A DNA stretch of 64,000 bases. Origin: Pelobates cultripes (lineage: Eukaryota > Chordata > Amphibia > Anura > Pelobatidae). The notes beneath the pieces are model-generated. The model was not told where the DNA came from, ran no database searches, and saw only the letters and a list, made by a program, of their open reading frames with translations. Position numbers and translations under genes: made by a program. The DNA lies in contig OW240921.1 in assembly GCA_933207985.1 (NCBI GenBank), forward strand, positions 1,744,434 through 1,808,433. The letters are read 5' to 3'. Shown here one piece after another: positions 1 through 10,549 of this stretch. Position 1 is the stretch's first letter, and each line of letters opens with the position of its first letter.

Positions 1-479
1 TGAATTAACAGATCCTGTTATGTATCACTGCCAAACAACACCCCAATATGTGTTCAGCAACATCTCCTGAGTACAGTGATATCACCCATGCATAGGTTTG
101 CTGGGTTGTTTGGGGGCTAAAAGGCCACAATCGAGACTTGTACATATCAGTTTTTCAACTTGATATATAGGTATGCTTGGCCTATCTTCAGTTTGGCATA
201 TTTTTGCATCCCCCGTTAATGTTAACATGATAAAAGTTTATATTTTTATAAAGTAGACATTCCAGGGAATAGTATATGAGGCGTTTTCACAACCTTCCCC
301 CAACCATTGTACTAAACAAATTTCAGAGAACGTGCATGGTGGTAATTTTTGAATTCTGCTTTTTATGCACACGTCATCTGGTTTTGGCCAGCCAGTTATA
401 TGTTACTACCATAAAACTTTTTTAACCAAATGTGCAGGTATCAAATGCACCTTTAGCAGCATTCTCTAAGCTAACTCCT

Positions 480-2363
480 GCAAAAAGAATCTAATTGGAG
501 ATTTGCTGCTTTCAAAAGAAAAAAAAACAGTGCAAATGGGTGTCTGTCCTTTTCCCTTTTTTATAACAGACCCAGCAACATTTCAGGGGATTTGTTTTTT
601 TTTGCAGTTGGCGGTATCTTAAAAATAAAATGTCTGGACTCCTTTGGCACCGTTGTTGGAACCTGACCATCTCCATAAATTATTGTGGAAATCAGCTTGA
701 ACTGAAATTGGAGAAAGGTGGTTCTTTCTGGATTCATTTTTTTTAAAGAGTAAAAATGAATTATGTGTTGCTACTTGCATCAGGTAGATAGCCACCTTTT
801 TATACCAGGCTTTTGTCTTTCTTAAGATAAGATATGGCTGCATCAGCTGATCAGCCAAATCAACACCCCCATGTGCATTTTATAAGCCCTGATCCAAACA
901 GGTTTGGTCTGTACTCTGCCTCGGACAGTGACGTCTGACATGCTTTCGTCATGGATTGTGGTTAGTATATTAACATCCTTCCTGTCCTTAAATTTTATTG
1001 CAAGCACTTTAGCTTTGTGCAGACCTTTACATTCACTTTTTTTTTAATTTGGCCTCTATAAAAGGTCTGGGGAAATCCTTGGCATATCTTCTCACACTGC
1101 CACAGGCCAATATCTAGAAACCCTAAAGAGTTTGAAACAAACGGACAATGCTATAAAAATTGTCCACATAAAGGTGGTAACCCTTATTGAACAAGGGGAT
1201 CAGTAAGTCAAAAACAAGTTTCCCGCTTGTCCCCAGAGAGTCAGTACAGCCAGGAGGGTCCAGTTGACCATCTTTCCCCTCATATATACGAAAGGCAAAT
1301 GTATAGCCACTTTCGCTCTCGCACAGTTTGTAGAATTTTACGCCATACCTAAAGCGCTTTGAGAGGATGTATTTTTTGAATCCTAATCTCCCTTTATATT
1401 TCATTAACGATTCATCAATAGATACATTTTTTTGAGGAGTATAAACTTCAGTAAATTTGTGCTGAAGATGGTCTACCAGTGGGTGTATTTTATGAAGCCT
1501 ATCATATTGGGTGTGATCTCTGGGGTGACAGAGGGTATTGTCATTGAAATGTAAGTATCTCAGCAGCAGCTCAAATCTTGTTCTAGACATGGTTTGAGAG
1601 TACACTGGACTAGAACAGATTGGGTTGGTGCTCCAGTAAGAGCAAATTGATGGCTTCTTTATAATCCCCATGAGAATTGTAAGAGCCCAGAATTTTTTAA
1701 GTTCAGCGACATCTGTGGGATGCCAAGCACACTCCTCCCTGACTGCATAGCTATCTGGATTGGTATCAATAAATTGGGTAGCATATAAATTAGTCTGGGG
1801 AGCAATCTCCTCCCAGATGGTATTCCCTAAAAATAACTCCATATATTGTATAGGGGAGAAGTCAACCACATTCACATTAATGCCTGCGTTGGCACTAAAA
1901 GGGGGGATGTTGGGCTCAGCTAACTGTGGAGGTACAGACAGTACAAATGCACTGTCTGTAACAGATCTGGCAGGGAAGGGGTTAAAATGGGATTTTTATT
2001 CACTGCAGATACTTTTTACAACTCTCTGGAACAGCTGCTGCAACAATACATCACGATCTCTGTCTCTCTCCTCTCACAAAACACTACAGAGGGGAGAGAG
2101 GCAGAGATCAGTGTCAAAGTGAGTGTTTGTAACACCCACTTTGACACCGGCCAATTGTGAGCGATCGCGGATCGCTCACATGCCGCAATTGGCTGTTACT
2201 ATCTGCCTGGGATGCCGGGCAGATAGTAACAACGGGATTTCGGCGGAAGTGATCTCCGATCGCTCCCGCCGCCCGTTTTCCGTTAGGATGGTTCAGGACC
2301 GTCCTCGGTCGGCAACGCAAAAATGCAGAGGACGGTCCTGAACCGTCCTGCGTCGTGAAGGGG
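480..2363 (-). pseudogene. Decayed piggyBac-type transposase and element end
   Basis: The minus-strand frame from about 1995 to 1123 encodes the N-terminal and central part of a piggyBac (DDE_Tnp_1_7) transposase. The first catalytic Asp sits in SIDESLMKYKGR and the second in LYVDNF. After a stop near 1123, recognisable transposase sequence continues in broken frames down to about 620 (for example KFKDRKDVNILTTIHDES), with several stops, and the region of the third Asp is not intact. No clean Met start is visible; the frame is open upstream of the GTG at 1875. The right end of the element is marked by TTAA at 2364-2367 followed inward on the minus strand by CCCCTTCACGACGC. The left end was not found and may lie outside the window. 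The enzyme would cut and paste DNA at TTAA sites; this copy cannot be active. Confidence 0.85.
2111..2344. repeat. Four consecutive hairpins in the piggyBac terminal region
   Basis: Four inverted repeats follow each other: 2111-2121 with 2137-2147 (11 bp, perfect); 2151-2166 with 2170-2192 (7 plus 9 bp with a 7-nt bulge); 2195-2207 with 2218-2230 (13 bp, perfect); 2290-2305 with 2329-2344 (16 bp, perfect). They lie between the transposase frame and the TTAA end, where subterminal transposase-binding repeats would be expected. The positions are read directly; a binding role is inference. Confidence 0.8.
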
Positions 2364-3285
2364 TTAAATTAACGGTTTGGTAACATCTTTCCAGGTACCT
2401 TGCTTCAAGACTTGTGTTGCCAGAGCTTGCTACATGGCCAGGGCATAGATATTGATAGCATCCTTGCTGCCCTCAGGGCTGAGGCCCTCCAGGACGGTGC
2501 ACCTGCAGGCCCAGCTGGCGAGGCTTCAGGGTGCCGCCGTGGTTGCCACTTCTCCCGACAGTGGTCACAGTTTCCCAGTCCGCCGGGCGCGTGGCCTTCT
2601 TTGGCGGGCTTGCGGGCCTGGCACCATGCAGCTGCGAGCATGGGTAGTGTGGCCCTGCCTGCTTCTGCTGCCCCACCCTCCACTTCCACCATGCGGCCGT
2701 GAGGTCTCTCACCTCCAGGACATTGCGGGCTGCATGACGGATTGCGGGAGCCTGCCCTGCGTCTCCTGGGTCTCCAGCTGGACAAGGGCCTTTGCAGCCT
2801 ACACAGAAGACATCGGGGGTGCAGTCTACGGCCACAGCATCCTCAGCCAGGCAGTCCTCAAGGAGGGTGAGTAGGCCACGGGTAGGCAGGAGGGTTTCCG
2901 CTATATCTGTGGGGTTGGAGGCCAGGGCATGGAATCTGGGTTGGCTAGTGAGTCTGACAGCCCCCCTCCTTCCCCTCTTGCTTTGCCCTCTGTCTCCCCT
3001 GGGCCTGTACCTACTGGGCTTCTCCAATTGTAAGTTGGCCCCGCCTGCCCATGGAGCAGCTTACATGTGCTGGTCCGGCCCACAGGGCCTGCACTTGAAG
3101 TCGGAGGTGCGGGAAAAGATTTGGAATGGGGAGTTTGTGGAGATTTATTCCCTCTTCCCATTGGAAGAATTGCCGCAGGTGGACAAGGATGCTAAGGAGG
3201 CTGACAAGGAGAAGGAGCGTTTCCAGTATAGGAAAATACCGAAAACCTTTGTTAACTGGATTCTGGCCTTTTCCATCCAGCGTGA

Positions 3286-3690
3286 TTGGGGAAAAAGCCC
3301 CAGAGAAATGCTCTTCCCTTTTTTTTCTACCAGGATCTTATTTGGAATGCGTGTCGGGTCTACGGGGGACTGGGATGGTGGCGGTACGACGAGCAGTTCC
3401 GCCAACAGTTGTCGGTCCGCCCTTCTACTGGCTGGGACCAAATGAACATTGGTCTGTGGCTGGCAATCATGACTCACCCAGCCTCACACCACGGAGGAAT
3501 CTTGTCTTTTCTCGGGGGAGCTGGCGAAGGGGACTTCCCCGCCGCGTCGGCTGGTCAGCGCAGAGCGGGATGTTGTTGGCAGTACAATGACAACCAGTGC
3601 AAGTTCGGCGCTGGCTGTAGATTTAAACACGAGTGCTCAGGGTGCGGTGGGTCCCACCACAAGAAGGAACTGGGAAAATTTAGATTGACT
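3286..3690 (+). pseudogene. DIRS gag-like zinc-finger region
   Basis: This frame contains a CCCH-type finger (C-x8-C-x5-C-x3-H around CKFGAGCRFKH) followed by CSGCGGSHH, a signature of DIRS ORF1 proteins that bind element RNA. Weaker frames upstream (2400-3290), rich in Pro and Ala, are probably the N-terminal part of the same ORF. The finger runs almost directly into reverse-transcriptase sequence (GKFRLTHHLSDPHG), so the segment that normally separates them appears to be deleted. Confidence 0.7.
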
Positions 3691-4738
3691 CATCATTTGT
3701 CGGATCCTCATGGGGGTTTGGTGAATGATGACATCACAGCGGAGTTTGATGTGGTAGTAGGGATGGTGAAAGACGCGGGTCCGGTGGCTAAAAGCGATGT
3801 AAAATCGTCTCCTCCTAGTTCACCCGGAGTGTCATCACCTCCTGGGTTGAGCCTTCGAAGGGCATTTCTATGTGGATATGTGCCTTCCGATGGAGTGCGC
3901 AATTTCGTGTTTTTATTTTGAATGCTTCAGTTCCTTTTTGGAATGGGTGGTAAAAGTGGAGTCAGGTCACAACGTCGTTCTTCACGACCTTGATGATTTC
4001 CTGTGTGTGGGTCCTGCCCAGTCACAGGTGTGTGCCCAGCTCCTGCAATCTGCTGTGGACGAGGCTTGTTCTTTCGGGGTCCTGTTGGCCCAAACAAAAC
4101 AGTGGGCCCCACGATGTGTTTGAGCTTTCTCAGGATCGAGATTGATTCAGTAAACAGGGAATGCCACCTGCCCTTGGATAAGGTGCGGGATATGCGAGGG
4201 GAGGTTAAGGAGGTGAAGGTCCTTCGAAAAATAACACTGCAAAGGTTGCAATCACTCTTGGGCAAATTGAACTTTGCGTGCCGGATCATGACTATGGGCA
4301 GGATATTCAATCACCGTTTGGCTGTGGCTACGACAGGGATTACGAAGCCACACCACTTTGTGCGCCTAACTCGGGTGCTTAGGGAAGATCTGGCGGTATG
4401 GGGTGCTTTTCTCGACGGGTACAATGGTAGGCCCTACTGGCAACAGCCAGAAGTTCAGCATTCAGTGCTCCATCTGTTCACAGATGAGGCGGGGTCCGTG
4501 GGGTTTGGTGCCATACTTGGTACGCATTGGTGTGCAGAGTCCTGGCCATGGCATTCTTCAGGTCTGACTAGGAACCTAGCGTTCCTGGAGTTGTTCCCGA
4601 TTGTCGTAGCAGTTCATCTGTGTGGGACAGTCCTTTGGGACCGGAGTGTCGTACTCCATTGTGACAATTTAGGAGTGGTCTTGGCCATTAACAACCTGAC
4701 GCCTCCTCCCCTCCTGTGGTCCGGCTGTTGCGTTATCT
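3670..4738 (+). pseudogene. DIRS reverse transcriptase and RNase H
   Basis: The frame starts with RT motifs (FRLTHHLSDPHG, then VNDDI), shifts frame near 3870 (DMCLPM, SSFLEWVV) and reaches the catalytic box as HDLDDFL, where the usual form is Y-x-DD or YLDD. A further frame change near 4080 leads to FLRIEIDS and the thumb region. RNase H follows at about 4465-4700 (LFTDEAGSVGFGA, then FLELFPIVVAV and HCDNLGVV), with the expected acidic residues. The fragment can no longer encode a continuous enzyme. Confidence 0.85.
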
Positions 4739-4778
4739 AGTATCGAGCTGCATGTCCTTAAATGTATCTTGTTGAGCT

Positions 4779-6652
4779 GTGCACATTCCGGACATGACGA
4801 ATATCACAGCAGAGGCTCTTTCTCGTTTGCAGTGGCAGGTGTTTCAGGTGGCTGCGCCGGAAGCGGAACTGTGGTCCCCAGTGGAACTGTGGTCTCTTGG
4901 TCTGCGAGTGAGTGTGTGGATTCGGTCATCGGTATCGGAAGAAACTTGGTCCCGGTATGGTAAGACGTGGGGAGACTGGTTGGCCATGGAGCAGGAGTTT
5001 GGGGGCTTTGGCTCGGTCGAGGGCCGGGTCCAGGGTTTCTTGCGCCTGCTCTGGTTTTGGGAGGCCAAGGGGTGCTTGCCTGTGTCAGTCTCGGGGCAAA
5101 TTGTCGGATCTTAGCTTTTGGTTCTGTTATGGGCAAATGCAAATATTACAAGTTTTAGAATGAAATGTTGTATTTCTTAAACTGTGTACTTTGTCTTTAA
5201 GAGATATTGCAAACTGATAAGGTGTTAGAAATGGAACATATTGTTTTTCATAGATGTTTCTTTAAGCAATAACCTCAGTGCATAATATATTTACGCCACT
5301 TTGTCCCAGACGAATTACAATAACAATAATGCATAAACAAGCTTCAAGGCTATGCTACGACTCTTTCAGTACACAATATACTGTGGTAACCTTAGTAGAT
5401 AAGGATGTTCAGACTTTAAGATGCCATCTTGAACTAAGTCAGGAAAATTTCCATGACGTATACACCCTTTAGTTATGGACTTGTATTTTTGCCAAGTTAA
5501 GGGAGGTCCTAAAATGAATAAAGTAAAAAAGTTACTTTTTCATATATGAACTACGGTGACCCTAAAATGGAGACACCTAAGGTATAAATAGGTGTACTTT
5601 TAAATGTTAAGGCACAGAGGAGAGACTTGGAGACAGATGCTGCTCTATCTTAAAATGACAGAGAGGCTGACATGATGACATGTTCAGAAGGGTATGTTAA
5701 CCTATTAATGATATTTGCAAGCATTTAGTTTAATCTTATAAACTCTGCTATAATGGATTTTATATGTCTATATTTATATTTTTATATAATAAATATCTAA
5801 AAGACAAAACTATTGCTTCCAAGACAATCCTTATTTTATTTTGTATTCTCAATTATTTATAGAGAATCTCTTACACTAACGAAATAAAATTATGGCTAAC
5901 ATATCTGTATGATTAGCCCTACTAAGTTCTATTCTTTAAGACATTATAGTGGTAAATAAGGGAACCAGCCGCGGTTACAGTTCAAGTTGACCAGGGTTCC
6001 GGACATCACCAAGGACTGCCTGGTTACCTTGGTGATGAGGGGTTGGCGTAGAGGGCCAAGCATTCATGACTCTCGCAGACCGGTTTCAGGAGACTACTAC
6101 TGGGGATTGTGTCGGTCCTTCCTCAAATTTGTCTATCGGATTTCGAAGTAAAGTTGTTCTGGGTGGCGTTTACATTTGCCTTTTTCGGGGCTCTGAGGAT
6201 TTGGGAGTTGTTGAGTCACAGTAAACGGGTGCCGGGGGGAGGGGGAGGATTCGATTTACGGATGTATCAAGCGTGGAAGGGCTGATTCAGTTCCTCTTGC
6301 GGGGGTCAAAAACCGATGTTTGCGGCCGTGGGTTTTGGTCACCATCTGGGCAATCTCGGGGTCGGGGGTATGCCCTGTCTGGTGCTTCCAAGGTTATTGT
6401 TCGGTTTGCCCACAGGTTAGGGTCTTTCGGATGGCGCTGGAGCAGCTGGGCATTCCGGGCAGGGACTTTGGCGGTCACTCCTTCCGGATTGGGGCAGTGA
6501 CTCAAGCCTCTCGTCTGGGTTTCTCCGAACAGGCTATTCAGAGGATTGGTAGATGGGATTTGGGAAGGTTTAGGTCCTATGTACGCCCAACCAGGCTGAT
6601 TGCCTTTTCCCCTGTGTTCTCTCCACAGGGTCCGGCTGAAGGGTCTGGTTAA
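4779..6652 (+). pseudogene. DIRS tyrosine recombinase, split by an LTR
   Basis: The N-terminal part (4779-5120) is separated from the catalytic part (5984-6652) by the solo LTR at 5125-5979. The catalytic half shows the first Arg in FFGALRIWELL (about 6180-6220), the H-x-x-R box in GHSFRIGAVT (about 6470-6500) and the region of the nucleophile in RFRSYVRPT. This recombinase replaces the DDE integrase used by other LTR elements. Frameshifts occur between the halves, so the gene is dead apart from the LTR insertion as well. Confidence 0.85.
5125..5979 (+). mobile_element. Solo LTR, family 1 (855 bp), inside the DIRS element
   Basis: The sequence begins TGTTATGGGC and ends GCGGTTACA. It is flanked by a 4-bp duplication, GTTC, at 5121-5124 and 5980-5983. 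A second, shorter copy lies at 54461-55093. No internal coding region is present, so it is a solo LTR left by recombination. A 4-bp duplication fits Ty3/Gypsy or some retroviral-type elements. It inserted after the DIRS element. Confidence 0.9.
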
Positions 6653-6789
6653 TCAGCCATTCCTACGTTTATTGGGCCCATCTTAGGGCCGGGGTACGGC
6701 CTGGAGGTACTCGTCTCGGCCTTTCCATGGAGTCGGCGAATGTGGAAGGAGTGGTGATGGGGCCAGTTACTTCTGGAAATTGTACAGCT

Positions 6790-7200
6790 TTCTAATCTTT
6801 GGGGGCCCCGGACATTTTGGTCATACACCTCGGGGGCAACAATCTGGGAGCGCTGCCAGCGTGGGACCTGGGGGATCTAATTAAGCGGGATCTTGCACGC
6901 TTGCTGGTGCTTTACCCATGGGTCTGTGTGGTCTGGTCTGAGATGGTGGCCCGTATATATATATGAAGTGCATGCACGATCAAAGGGCCATAGAGCACTG
7001 CAGAATTAAAGTCAACAAGCAGGTTTCCAAATTTGTGTTGAGTGTTGGGGGTCTGACGGTTCGGCACCGCATATTTTAGCAGAATGCAGCGGCTTATTTC
7101 CCCTCTGATGGGGTCCACCTGACTTGATTTGTTTAATTTAGCGCTGCAAGATGCATTAGAACAGGCTGTGGTGTTGGTTGGGGTCGTGCCCGCTGATTTA
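6790..7200 (+). pseudogene. DIRS-associated SGNH-hydrolase-like region
   Basis: A plus-strand frame reads APDILVIHLGGNNLGALPA, then VCVVWSEMVAR, and after stops SVGGLTVRH and PSDGVHL. These match the esterase/SGNH-like domain that often ends frog DIRS elements (GGN and D-x-x-H boxes). At least three stops or frameshifts interrupt it. Its role in the element is not established. Confidence 0.65.
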
Positions 7201-7850
7201 GTGGTAAAACAGCGGGGCTAGTGGCGGGTATGGTCCTTGCAAGCCGGGGTGGAGGAAGAGTACACAGGGAAGAACGAAGGTTGTGTCTGGTACCTCCCCT
7301 AACCTCTGGTAAATGTTTGGACATTCGGATGTGCCCACTGAGCCATAAGGTCGGCCAGTGGTTAGCATGGTGGTAAGTTAGGGCTAGGTTGGAGGCCATG
7401 TGGTGTTTTGGATGAGGGGGGAGTGCAGGTGCCCAGGAGTACTCTGATTTGGTGATGGAATGGTTTGGCAAGGACGAGTCTGCGGTTAAAATATATATAT
7501 GTATATCATGTTGATATGGTTAATAATGTTATTTATTGGTTGAAAATAATATTTGCTAATTTATAAATAAAGCTGTGGCCTGTTTTATATCACAAAAATG
7601 TCTCTGGTTTTATTGGGGGGAAATTGGTTGGCAAAAAAGGTTGGTCGCACCACACAGTAACCACTACCTGCACACAAAAGTTTATCGATGGTAACTTACT
7701 GATAAACCAGGGGTAATAAACAAACATCACCACACACAATGTGTCAGCAATTATTTATTTCGTATAAATTTGCAGTTAAAGAAGTTTGTGCTATGGGTAC
7801 TAAATCTCGACAGATTTTCAGAGAGTGAAAGAAGTTTTTTAAAGAAGTTC

Positions 7851-9045
7851 ATCTCCACTACTTCACAATTACAAAGAGACATCTAGCTCCCACCATGACC
7901 CCATCCGATATATAACTACTTCACAATTACAAAGAGACATCTGGCTCCCTCTGTGACCTCATCCCCCATATAACTACTTCACAATTACAAAGAGACATCT
8001 GGCTCCCACCGTGACCCCATCCCCCTATATAACTACTTCACAATTACAAAGAGACATCTGTCTCTCTCTGAGACCCCATTCCCCTATATAACTACTCCAC
8101 AATTACAAAGAGACATCTGGCTCCCTCTGTGACCCCATCCCCTATATAACTACTCCACCATTACAAAGAGACATCTGGCTCCCTCTGTGACCCCATCCCC
8201 CTATATAACTACTTCACAATTACAAAGAGACATCTGTCTCTCTCCGAGACCCCATTCCCCTATATAACTACTCCACAATTACAAAGAGACATCTGGCTCC
8301 CTCTGTGACCCCATCCCCTATATAACTACTCCACAATTACAAAGAGACATCTGGCTCCCTCCGAGACCCCATCCTCCTATGTAACTACTTCACAATTACA
8401 AAGAGACATCTGGCTCTCTCCGAGACCCCATTCCCCTATATAACTACTCCACCATTACAAAGAGACATCTGGCTCCCTCTGTGACCCCATCCCCTATATA
8501 ACTACTCCACCATTACAAAGAGACATCTGGCTCCCTCTGTGACCCCATCCCCCTATATAACTACTCCACCATTACAAAGAGACATCTGGCTCCCTCTGTG
8601 ACCCCATCCCCTATATAACTACTCCACAATTACAAAGAGACATCTGGCTCCCACCGTGACCCCATCCCCCTATATAACTACTCCACAATTACAAAGAGAC
8701 ATCTGGCTCCCACCGTGACCCCATCCCCCTATATAACTACTCCACCATTACAAAGAGACATCTGGCTCCCTCTGTGACCCCCATCCCCCTATATAACTAC
8801 TTCACAATTACAAAGAGACATCTGGCTCCCTCTGTGACCCCATTCCCCTATATAACTACTACTACTCCCCTATATAACTACAATTATAAAGAGACATCTG
8901 TCTCCCTCTGTAACCCCATTAGCCTATATAACTACTTCACAATTACAAAGAGACATCTGGCTCCCTCCGTGACCCCATCCCCCTATATAACTACTTCACA
9001 ATTACAAAGAGACATCTGGCTCCCTCCGAGACCCCATCCTCCTGT
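7851..9045. repeat. 59-bp minisatellite
   Basis: About 20 tandem units of roughly 59 bp. Each contains CACAATTACAAAGAGACATC, a variable CTGGCTCCCTCTGTGACCCC block and CCCCTATATAACTACT. Variation is mostly in the CTCC/CACC block. Units abut without spacers. Confidence 0.95.
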
Positions 9046-9255
9046 GTAACCTTGTTACATCACAACAGGTGGCTGGGGGTTTAGATATCACTGTTCTAGG
9101 TTTTTCATTGCTCTCAATCCAAGGTAATGTCTTGGTAGTGCCAACCAGGAATATTCTCCAAGCTGTGGGATAGAGGCCACGGTGGAGAGACAAGTGGGAG
9201 ATAACGTAAAGGGATAGGAAGAAATTACCTGGTAGAAGTTTCATACAGACGTGTC

Positions 9256-10165
9256 TGTGACGAACAGAACCTCACCCCAGGCTCCTGGAGGAGCCTGCTT
9301 GCCAGCCTCCTGCCTCAGGACTATGGGCCCTGCAATATACCTTGCCCAATGCACTTTAAAAGGCTCCGTTCATTTGATTTATGTACTTTTGTACTCCAGA
9401 AAGAGAGGCCGACCGTTAACCCTGATTCCCTGGAACTGTTTGGGGCATAGAACCATGTGCATGGTCGGTCCCGAACCTCTGAACCGATCTGGGTTATTCC
9501 TGGATATGTTGGTTCCCCACATCGGGGCTATCATGGCATGAGGGGTTTCATGTGTTTTGAGGGTACTTTTAGGATGTTAAAATGTATATTTTCTGTGACT
9601 GGAGATAATTGAATTTAGTACAGTTCCTGACTCATTTATCTCTCAGGCACAGGGGAGGGATTATCCTGTTTTGTGTGGGAGTGTCCTGGACCTGAGAGCC
9701 AATGTAATTATATGTATGTTTTACTGTAGTCTCCTCTCAGGTACAGAGCGGAATGCCCCGGAATATGTATCCAGAAACCCCTTGCATGAGGAGTTGCATA
9801 TAAGGCTGCATGTGGCTCCCATTAAACCAGTTCCTCTTCACCCTCAACATAGAGCCTGTGTGGAGGGAACAGCTATATTCACTCTGGGGATTGCTATACC
9901 ACTATACTCCCTTGGATTATAATCACCATCTCTTGTAAGAGCTATCCTGCTTTACTCTCTGGATTGGGAGAGGTCCACCCACTGGAAACTGGATCCTCGT
10001 CTTGGAGGGTGGATGGAGGACAACGAGAGCCCAGCCAAGCTGTAACACTGGCTGCGGGGTTTACAGTGGTTATGGTGTCTGGTGGAGTGCTTGGAGTACT
10101 CGGTGAGCACTAGGAAGCATCGATTGGTGGAGGCACCCAGTCGGGGTGCCAGGTGGTCTGCCACA
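9256..10165 (+). mobile_element. Solo LTR, family 2 (910 bp)
   Basis: It starts TGTGACGAAC and ends TCTGCCACA, with a perfect 5-bp duplication GTGTC at 9251-9255 and 10166-10170. It carries the family hallmark ATCGGGGCTATC near 9520. At least eight other copies or fragments of the family lie in this window in both orientations. It sits just 3' of gene A, about 60 bp past that gene's poly(A) signal. Confidence 0.93.
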
Positions 10166-10225
10166 GTGTCTATTGAGAGTGAATTCACACAATAGTGAAG
10201 AACCCTTATGATCTCTGATGCATCA

Positions 10226-10231
10226 TTTATT
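10226..10231 (-). terminator. Poly(A) signal of gene A
   Basis: AATAAA on the minus strand, about 143 nt past the gene A stop codon. It is the first good signal downstream. Confidence 0.6.
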
Positions 10232-10373
10232 AAAGAATATGGTTAATGGCTTTTCACAAGGGCCTTTACTTGGTGTTGAGTGTGTGAAGGTTGGTTACAA
10301 GTGGTGGGTCTGGGAGGAGGATTTATGTCTCTTTGAAATTTTTAGTAGTTTAGAAATACATTTTTTAAATATT

Positions 10374-10549
10374 CTAATTACAAGAATTCTCTTTTTCTTG
10401 GCACTTGTAAAATGATCCTGAGGGTTCACAAGTGGCAGTTGGGGGACAAGCTTCGTCCACACAAGGGATATCCCCGTCACTTTCACACCGACACTTGGTT
10501 CTGCAGCCGGAGTCCTTCCAAAACTCTTCACCTTCTTTAGCAAAGTATG
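10374..10549 (-). CDS. Gene A last exon: eight-cysteine module and stop
   Basis: Acceptor AG at 10551-10550. The first codon is completed by one base from the previous exon. Cysteine spacing is C-x3-C-x1-C-x7-C-x4-C-x5-C-x8-C-x6-C, ending in SCN and TAG at 10376-10374. The pattern resembles the TIL-associated/vWC-like segments that follow NIDO in alpha-tectorin. Gene B has the same exon length (176 nt) and the same spacing. Confidence 0.9.

Larger units (their letters stand above)
2390..7620 (+). mobile_element. Degenerate DIRS-type (tyrosine recombinase) retroelement
   Basis: The order gag-like zinc finger, reverse transcriptase, RNase H, tyrosine recombinase and an SGNH-hydrolase-like tail is that of vertebrate DIRS elements. 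All parts are in plus orientation and broken by frameshifts and stops. An 855-bp solo LTR is inserted at 5125. The end near 7560-7620 contains AATAAA and the low-complexity tail sequence typical of this group. Boundaries are approximate because I could not define the inverted termini. Confidence 0.85.

Noticed and set aside
1760..2122. 120-aa plus-strand ORF
   Set aside because: Antisense to the piggyBac transposase remnant; no similarity of its own.
7851..9045. CRISPR-like look of regular repeats
   Set aside because: Units abut with no unique spacers, and the DNA is eukaryotic. It is a minisatellite.
10295..10543. 82-aa ORF on the minus strand overlapping the gene A last exon
   Set aside because: Out of frame with the spliced gene; the true frame has the cysteine module and correct phase. 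The ORF at 40665-40886 is the same shadow in gene B.
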